From Chloroflexota bacterium (GTDB lineage: Bacteria; Chloroflexota; Ktedonobacteria; Ktedonobacterales; Ktedonobacteraceae), in assembly GCA_021828635.1 (NCBI GenBank), contig JAJZEJ010000563.1, positions 1-10,199 on the forward strand: a stretch of 10,199 bases of DNA, written 5' to 3'. Below, in pieces: positions 6,597-10,199 of the stretch. Position 1 is the stretch's first letter; each line of letters opens with the position of its first letter. The position numbers and the translations under genes were made by a program. Below the pieces are notes generated by a model. The model had not been told where the DNA came from. It searched no databases and worked only from the letters and a program-made list of their open reading frames with translations.

Positions 6597-6622
6597 TATA
6601 GACACAAACAGATGCTGCTTTG
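6580..6622. terminator. Hairpin between convergent genes (MFS / small membrane protein)
   Basis: CAAAGCAGCA (6580-6589) pairs perfectly with TGCTGCTTTG (6613-6622). After a C/A mismatch, CTGT (6591-6594) pairs with ACAG (6608-6611), giving a long helix that spans the MFS stop codon (6594-6596) and ends eight bases before the minus-strand stop codon. There is no T tract on either side, so it is not a classical intrinsic terminator. It may act as a bidirectional end or 3' stabiliser. Confidence 0.45.
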
Positions 6623-6629
6623 CCAAGTG

Positions 6630-6956
6630 TTACTCGTGAACCTGCTTCATCTTCTCCTGCTGCGCGGCAAGTGGCTGTAAACGTGCCTGGAGTAGAGGTT
6701 GCCAGACTAGGCGATATGTTATCTGCGAGCCGGTAAAGACAAGAGAGGTATCAATCATCACCGCAATCAGGGCATCAGGCATACCCGCAGCCAGTTCACC
6801 GGCCCAGGCGCTGGTACAAATACCAATCAGCAGTGCCAGCGCAAAGGTGACAAGGAATTTGAGCCAGCCCTGCCACTTCGCTCGCAAAATAAGCATCAGC
6901 ACCGGCGGAATCACCATACCAGCCAGAAACGGTGCAACTTCGTGCAATAGCTCCAT
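6630..6956 (-). CDS. Small three-helix membrane protein, function unknown
   Basis: I do not recognise this 108-residue protein. It has three hydrophobic segments (about residues 8-24, 32-52 and 60-79) and a polar, Gln/Lys-rich C-terminal tail from about residue 86 (LLQARLQPLAAQQEKMKQ), probably a short amphipathic helix in the cytoplasm. Size and topology resemble holin-like or small membrane-scaffold proteins, but no motif supports a specific role. Its reality is supported by GAGGAG (6966-6971) nine bases before the ATG and by a near-perfect promoter at 7007-7036. It is convergent with the MFS gene, with a 33-base gap, and divergent from the sulfotransferase. Confidence 0.7.
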   Translation of the reverse strand: MELLHEVAPFLAGMVIPPVLMLILRAKWQGWLKFLVTFALALLIGICTSAWAGELAAGMPDALIAVMIDTSLVFTGSQITYRLVWQPLLQARLQPLAAQQEKMKQVHE

Positions 6957-7006
6957 CTTTTATTGCTCCTCAACTCATCACTAAACAAACATCATCGCTA
7001 GTCTGC

Positions 7007-7036
7007 ATTATAGAAGCTAGAAAAGAGCAGTGTCAA
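7007..7036 (-). promoter_or_regulatory. Consensus sigma-70-type promoter for the small membrane protein
   Basis: On the minus strand, TTGACA (7031-7036) and TATAAT (7007-7012) both match consensus exactly, with an 18-bp spacer. Transcription would start near 7000, giving a leader of about 44 bases. It is the strongest-looking promoter in the window and suggests high constitutive expression of the 108-residue protein. Confidence 0.85.
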
Positions 7037-7065
7037 GCAGCATTGTAACAACTGCAACCGGAATG

Positions 7066-7074
7066 TGCGATACT
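7066..7074 (+). promoter_or_regulatory. Possible extended -10 promoter of sulfotransferase
   Basis: TGCGATACT (7066-7074) is an extended -10-like element that would start transcription near 7081, before the preferred ATG at 7125. A second candidate -10 (TACAAT, 7083-7088) is also compatible. A TATAAT at 7107-7112 is too close to the ribosome binding site to serve the 7125 start. No good -35 is visible. Confidence 0.35.
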
Positions 7075-7112
7075 AAGGAATGTACAATCTGCGAGAATAT
7101 ATAGCATATAAT

Positions 7113-7118
7113 GGGAGG
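7113..7118 (+). promoter_or_regulatory. Ribosome binding site selecting the ATG at 7125
   Basis: GGGAGG (7113-7118) lies six bases before the ATG at 7125. The earlier in-frame ATG at 7080 has AAGGA directly adjacent, with no spacing, and would begin at or before the likely transcription start. The shorter protein is therefore preferred. Confidence 0.65.
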
Positions 7119-7124
7119 CCAGCG

Positions 7125-7943
7125 ATGCAACAAATCACCAATGCTCCAGCTACACAACTTCAGGAAGTGGGTAATATACAAGGCGGCATGAAAGTTATCG
7201 GCGCGGGTTTTGGTCGCACCGGCACACTCTCACTAAAAGCGGCCCTTGAAACATTGGGCTTCAGTCCCTGTTACCACATGACCGAACTATTTCAACACCC
7301 CAACCACATTTCTTATTGGGAAGCTGCCACAAATGGCGAGTCGGTCGATTGGCATGCATTGTTTGCAGACTATCAGGCAACGGTGGATTGGCCCGGCTGC
7401 ACCTTCTATGCCGAACTTATAAAAGCTTATACCAACGCTAAAGTGCTGTTGAGTGTGCGCGACCCTGAACGCTGGTACGACAGTGTTATCAATACCATCT
7501 ATCAAACGAGCCGTCTACTCAAGCAGCCATCAGGTTCGCTGCTCACCTTACTCATTCGCCTCATCTCTCCTCAGCGCCTGCGTATAGTTCACATGATTAA
7601 TAAACTGATCTGGCAAAATACTTTTGATAATCGCTTTGAGGATAAAGCCTACGCACTGGAGATTTTTCAACAGCATATTGAAGAGGTCAAGCAGCGTGTC
7701 CCTACTGACAAGTTGCTTGTCTACAATGTCAAAGAGGGCTGGGAACCACTCTGTGCCTTTCTGGGCGTCGAGGTACCCGCGAATACACCCTTTCCACACC
7801 TCAATGACCGTGATAGCTTTGCTGGCGGAATACGCCGCCAGCAGGAAAAGATGCGCATGATTGGCGGCTTACTGGTCGCGGGACTTACCATTGGCTCGCT
7901 CTTCTTCCTGTTGGCACGCTTGCTTAAACGCAGTAACACATAA
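7125..7943 (+). CDS. Sulfotransferase-family protein with C-terminal membrane anchor
   Basis: The product has 272 residues from the preferred ATG; an in-frame ATG at 7080 would add 15. It matches the Sulfotransfer_4-type family, which is related to PAPS-dependent sulfotransferases. The N-terminal loop GAGFGRTGTLSL (26-37) is the 5'-phosphosulfate/P-loop-like motif. CYHM (49-52), VDWPGCTFYAEL and VRDPERWYDS (around 111-120, the 3'-phosphate-binding region) follow in the expected order, and WEPLCAFLG (206-214) is the conserved C-terminal element. Residues about 246-265 (IGGLLVAGLTIGSLFFLL) form a hydrophobic helix followed by RLLKR, suggesting a tail-anchored enzyme facing the cytoplasm. Sulfation of a membrane-associated acceptor would fit but is inference; many members of this family have no proven activity. 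It converges on the secreted propeller, with a hairpin in the 54-base gap. Confidence 0.85.
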   Translation: MQQITNAPATQLQEVGNIQGGMKVIGAGFGRTGTLSLKAALETLGFSPCYHMTELFQHPNHISYWEAATNGESVDWHALFADYQATVDWPGCTFYAELIKAYTNAKVLLSVRDPERWYDSVINTIYQTSRLLKQPSGSLLTLLIRLISPQRLRIVHMINKLIWQNTFDNRFEDKAYALEIFQQHIEEVKQRVPTDKLLVYNVKEGWEPLCAFLGVEVPANTPFPHLNDRDSFAGGIRRQQEKMRMIGGLLVAGLTIGSLFFLLARLLKRSNT

Positions 7944-7946
7944 TAT

Positions 7947-7978
7947 GCTCGGATGTATCGCGTCCGTTCCATCCGAGC
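7947..7978. terminator. Hairpin between convergent sulfotransferase and propeller genes
   Basis: GCTCGGATG (7947-7955) pairs perfectly with CATCCGAGC (7970-7978) around a 14-nt loop. It occupies the gap between the two stop codons. No run of T follows in either direction, so termination without Rho is uncertain; the position suggests a shared 3' end structure. Confidence 0.5.
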
Positions 7979-7997
7979 GCATTGACACCCAGATATT

Positions 7998-9506
7998 TTA
8001 GCGTGCCGTTAATGGCATACTGGAAAAGCTATGTATACCGCTTGCCAACACGGGATCATGCACGACATGATGCATAGTGCCAGCAACGCTCAGGCTGGCC
8101 GAGGTGGTGAACATCGAGAGATGGCAGGTCACGCCAGTTGAGCCACAAGTACTACCACCCGTCGGTGCGCTACCATCTGCGAAGACAGAGAAGGCCGAAC
8201 TATTGGCAGTAAACGCGGTAGCGATATAGTCACCGACCATGACGCCTTGCGTTGTACCGGCCAGCGAGGACAGAGGCATCGGTCCCACCAGATTCGTTGT
8301 GGTAGTCCAGCTATTGCCGCCATCAGTTGAGGCGCTATAGCCAACCTCAAGCTGACACGTGGAACTGCTGCAATTCGCTTGCGGATAGTAGTAGTAAGTC
8401 ACAATCAGGTGTGCGCTACTACCAGAGGTTGTTTTATCCGCACCGATGCCGGGAATAAAGTGATCGACACCACTGCCAACTGCATCCGATGGAATACGTG
8501 TGACCGCCGACCAGTTGGTGCCATCAGTTGAGGTACTCATCACAATATCGTTGGCAGAGCAATTCTGCTCAAAGCGGCAATCATGCCAGATCACGTAGAT
8601 GGTACCACTACCATCTTCCGTCGCCGAAATGAGTGGCATAGAACGCAGATTACCGGCCACTGTATGCTCCTGAATATCTGAAACCGTGACCGTACTGCCC
8701 CAGGTTTGTCCACCATCCGTTGAGGTGAAGGCCAGGACAGAGGCTGCATTGGCATCATCAATCGGTACAACGACCGTGCCATTGGGCTGTACAAGTGGCT
8801 GTCCACCTACACCAGTAGCGGCATCCTGGGTCGTCTGAGGACTACTCCACGTCTGCCCACCATCCGTCGAGGTACTCATGTAGATCGTATTACCACTGCC
8901 GTTATCATCCCACTCAGTATAGCAATGACCATAATAGGGACTCGTCGCGGTATTATCGCAGGTAATCCAATCTTTATCTAGATTTTCCGAGCCACCAGCA
9001 GCATGAATGAGAACAGGGCTACTCCAGGTCTGCCCACCATCGGTCGAGAGATTGACCAGTGTTGCGACTCCAGCTACTGAAGAGCTGGCAGTCAGGCCAA
9101 GTGAGGCAACCATCCAGGTTTTATGCATGGCATCATAGGCAACCACTGGATCGCTAATACGGTCATACGTGCCTGCAGGTGAGGCAAAAACGGTGGTACT
9201 GGGCAAGAAGCCCTTTGTCCAGGTCGCGCCATTATCCGTCGATGTGGCCCAACCGATATTGGAGCTACCACCATCGGTGAAGCGCCCAGACTGAAAAGCC
9301 GATACAATCGTCGAGCCAAAGGCAAACGTATCCGGCTCAACCTCTGTCTGATGCTGACTAGTACTATTGGTGTATGGATCACTGCTCAGCTGCACCAATG
9401 AGGAAGCAGCAAATACCGATCCAGCCGAGAACAGTGCCAGCACTACGGGAACAATCAAGGCAAAGATAACGCGCATACGCCGGTTTGACCGGCTCAAGGA
9501 AGGCAT
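7998..9506 (-). CDS. Secreted sialidase-like six-Asp-box beta-propeller protein
   Basis: This 502-residue exported protein starts with RRMR followed by a hydrophobic stretch (IFALIVPVVLALFSAGSVFA, ending at residue 33), a signal peptide likely cut near residue 33-35. The body carries Asp boxes (S-x-D-x-G-x-x-W) at 89-96, 154-161, 213-220, 262-269 and 393-400, plus a shortened one, STDGTNW, at 326-332. Spacing of 49-67 residues indicates a six-bladed propeller of the sialidase/BNR superfamily. All eight cysteines occur as close pairs (183/195, 310/316, 379/384, 454/461), likely blade-loop disulfides. The sialidase arginine triad and FRIP motif are not clearly recognisable, so enzymatic sialidase activity is doubtful; polysaccharide binding or another hydrolase role is possible. 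Start: ATG with AAGGAG eight bases upstream. The gene is monocistronic. Confidence 0.85.
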   Translation of the reverse strand: MPSLSRSNRRMRVIFALIVPVVLALFSAGSVFAASSLVQLSSDPYTNSTSQHQTEVEPDTFAFGSTIVSAFQSGRFTDGGSSNIGWATSTDNGATWTKGFLPSTTVFASPAGTYDRISDPVVAYDAMHKTWMVASLGLTASSSVAGVATLVNLSTDGGQTWSSPVLIHAAGGSENLDKDWITCDNTATSPYYGHCYTEWDDNGSGNTIYMSTSTDGGQTWSSPQTTQDAATGVGGQPLVQPNGTVVVPIDDANAASVLAFTSTDGGQTWGSTVTVSDIQEHTVAGNLRSMPLISATEDGSGTIYVIWHDCRFEQNCSANDIVMSTSTDGTNWSAVTRIPSDAVGSGVDHFIPGIGADKTTSGSSAHLIVTYYYYPQANCSSSTCQLEVGYSASTDGGNSWTTTTNLVGPMPLSSLAGTTQGVMVGDYIATAFTANSSAFSVFADGSAPTGGSTCGSTGVTCHLSMFTTSASLSVAGTMHHVVHDPVLASGIHSFSSMPLTAR

Positions 9507-9581
9507 TATGGCATCTCCTTACAACTTCATTTCGGGCAACTCGCCACACAACAAATCAGGAGATACTGATACCATAACTAG

Positions 9582-9612
9582 TATATAGCAGGCATCCAGG
9601 CATCTCTGCCAA
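9582..9612 (-). promoter_or_regulatory. Probable promoter of propeller gene with tandem repeat in spacer
   Basis: On the minus strand, TTGGCA (9607-9612) and an extended -10, TGC-TATATA (9582-9590), are separated by 19 bases. The spacer is almost filled by two perfect tandem copies of an 8-mer (plus strand CAGGCATC at 9589-9596 and 9597-9604). The long spacer and repeat suggest an activator or repressor site between the two promoter boxes (inference). The leader would be about 65-70 bases. Confidence 0.4.
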
Positions 9613-9670
9613 TCAGCATAATACATTTTTTTTGTAATGTCAACCATTAAAGCTTCACGTTGATACCACT

Positions 9671-9715
9671 CTTTGTTTATTATAACAATGAAAAGCATTT
9701 ATACTGTAAACAAAG
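9671..9715. repeat. Spaced perfect inverted repeat
   Basis: CTTTGTTTA (9671-9679) and TAAACAAAG (9707-9715) are perfect 9-bp inverted repeats separated by 27 bases. They lie between the propeller promoter and the 3' end of the right-edge gene. The spacer is too long and the flanks too poor in T for a standard terminator. No transposon end or target duplication is visible around it. Confidence 0.4.
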
Positions 9716-9791
9716 CGGAAAATGGGCAGGTAATGCTATTAAAAAAACGGTAGAGGCAGAGGTTTTAGCATGAACCACTCAGATAGGTGCG

Positions 9792-10199
9792 TCATTCTTG
9801 CCAGGCAGAGGTACAAACAGTGGAATTGCTATTTTGTGGGCAAGGTAGGACTGAAAATGTAGTTACCGTAGTGGTTGTAATGCTGGCATAGTAGAGGTGA
9901 GCATTCAGTGCTGGATAGGGTACAACAGGCGTTATACTTGAACTTTCCTCGGTGATAAGAAAAAGGCTGTGAGCAAAAAGGAGGGTTTTGTAGCCGACAT
10001 AGGTCAATGAGGTCATAGCAACCTTGCCATGCTGCATCGTTAGTTGCCAGTGCGGCTGCTCATTCTCAGTTGCTGTCACCTCTAACCAGGCATAATAGAC
10101 ATGACCAGCCTGGGGATTGGGAATATTCGATAGTGTTATATCCAGCAGAGCATAATCGCCAGGAGTTGCCTGCGTACTACTCCTGAAATGCAGAGTGCC
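9792..10199 (-). CDS. RskA-like extracellular protein, partial (C-terminal part)
   Basis: The frame is open on the minus strand from the right edge to the TGA at 9792-9794, giving the last 135 residues; the true start lies outside the window. An internal GTG at 10077-10079 is not a real start, because convincing protein sequence precedes it. Visible features are ALLDITLSNIPNPQAGHVYY followed by AWLEV near residues 18-41, then HWQLTMQHGKV, and LFLITEESSSITP about 40 residues later. The pattern (beta-rich, nlP-P-x-x-G-x-x-Y-x-A-W-L) resembles the periplasmic/extracytoplasmic domain of RskA-type anti-sigma factors and related Ktedonobacteria surface proteins. The C-terminus is Thr-rich with a CPQNSNSTVC cysteine pair. 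The N-terminal half, which would show a zinc-finger anti-sigma domain, a kinase or a signal peptide, is missing, so its role is open. Confidence 0.6.
   Translation of the reverse strand, partial: GTLHFRSSTQATPGDYALLDITLSNIPNPQAGHVYYAWLEVTATENEQPHWQLTMQHGKVAMTSLTYVGYKTLLFAHSLFLITEESSSITPVVPYPALNAHLYYASITTTTVTTFSVLPCPQNSNSTVCTSAWQE

Larger units (their letters stand above)
9507..9791. other. Upstream region of propeller gene, no gene
   Basis: This 285-base AT-rich gap contains the propeller ribosome binding site (9515-9520), its probable promoter with a tandem 8-bp repeat (9582-9612), a T8 run (9626-9633), and a perfect spaced inverted repeat at 9671-9715. The 3' end of the right-edge gene is at 9792. 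On the minus strand a T7 run (rc of about 9740-9746) follows that gene, but no convincing stem precedes it. No ORF here looks coding. Confidence 0.5.

Noticed and set aside
7080..7124. Upstream ATG at 7080 as start of the sulfotransferase
   Set aside because: AAGGA touches this ATG with no spacing, and the likely promoter would start transcription at or after it; the ATG at 7125 has GGGAGG at good distance.
423..7943. P450, dehydrogenase, MmyB-like regulator, MFS exporter and sulfotransferase as a natural-product cluster
   Set aside because: There is no core biosynthetic enzyme, the genes point in different directions with their own promoters and terminators, argJ interrupts the series, and the P450 is truncated at a suspect junction.
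9618..9643. TTGACA/TATTAT promoter on the minus strand upstream of the propeller
   Set aside because: The spacer is only 14 bases, too short for a sigma-70-type promoter, and lies over an A tract.
9792..10079. Complete small gene starting at GTG 10079 on the minus strand
   Set aside because: The same frame is open and protein-like to the window edge, so the GTG is an internal valine codon of a longer, cut gene.
1..10199. CRISPR array, tRNA, rRNA or insertion sequence
   Set aside because: No regularly spaced repeats, no cloverleaf or rRNA-like sequence and no transposase reading frame were seen on either strand.

Overview
The window is a stretch of bacterial chromosome with mixed gene orientation and roughly balanced base composition. 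Its genes are solitary or form divergent and convergent pairs, and most have their own visible promoter or hairpin. The gene set and protein style fit a Chloroflexota bacterium, probably of the Ktedonobacteria type: an MmyB-like regulator, a Sulfotransfer_4-type protein, a secreted Asp-box propeller and an RskA-like surface protein. This assignment is inferred from protein style only; no rRNA or other marker gene is present.

The first ~425 bases differ sharply. They are very GC-rich and hold pieces of unrelated genes packed together: an internal slice of an FAD-dependent amine/amino-acid oxidoreductase (2-~200), what may be the last residues of another protein (to 245), and the first ~33 residues of a family 2 glycosyltransferase (from 326). 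At about 420-430 the sequence switches without a gap to a cytochrome P450 lacking its N-terminal quarter (~423-1421). This looks like a chimeric contig end or a rearrangement scar, not a functional locus.

From left to right after that: the P450 ends at a strong rho-independent terminator (1441-1471). A solitary argJ (1547-2710, arginine biosynthesis) follows with its own promoter. A zinc-less medium-chain dehydrogenase (2954-4024, minus) and an MmyB-like HTH regulator (4140-4979, plus) are divergent and share a 115-bp gap containing a perfect 19-bp operator-like palindrome. An MFS transporter (5304-6596, plus) converges on a small three-helix membrane protein (6630-6956, minus) that is driven by a near-consensus sigma-70-type promoter. 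A sulfotransferase-family protein with a C-terminal membrane anchor (7125-7943, plus) converges on a secreted six-Asp-box sialidase-like beta-propeller (7998-9506, minus). The right edge cuts the C-terminal part of an RskA-like extracellular protein (9792-10199, minus).

The only pair with a clear functional link is the regulator and the dehydrogenase. P450, dehydrogenase, transporter, sulfotransferase and MmyB regulator together might suggest a biosynthetic cluster, but there is no core biosynthetic enzyme and the genes are separately transcribed. I found no CRISPR array, tRNA, rRNA, insertion sequence or obvious new multigene system.
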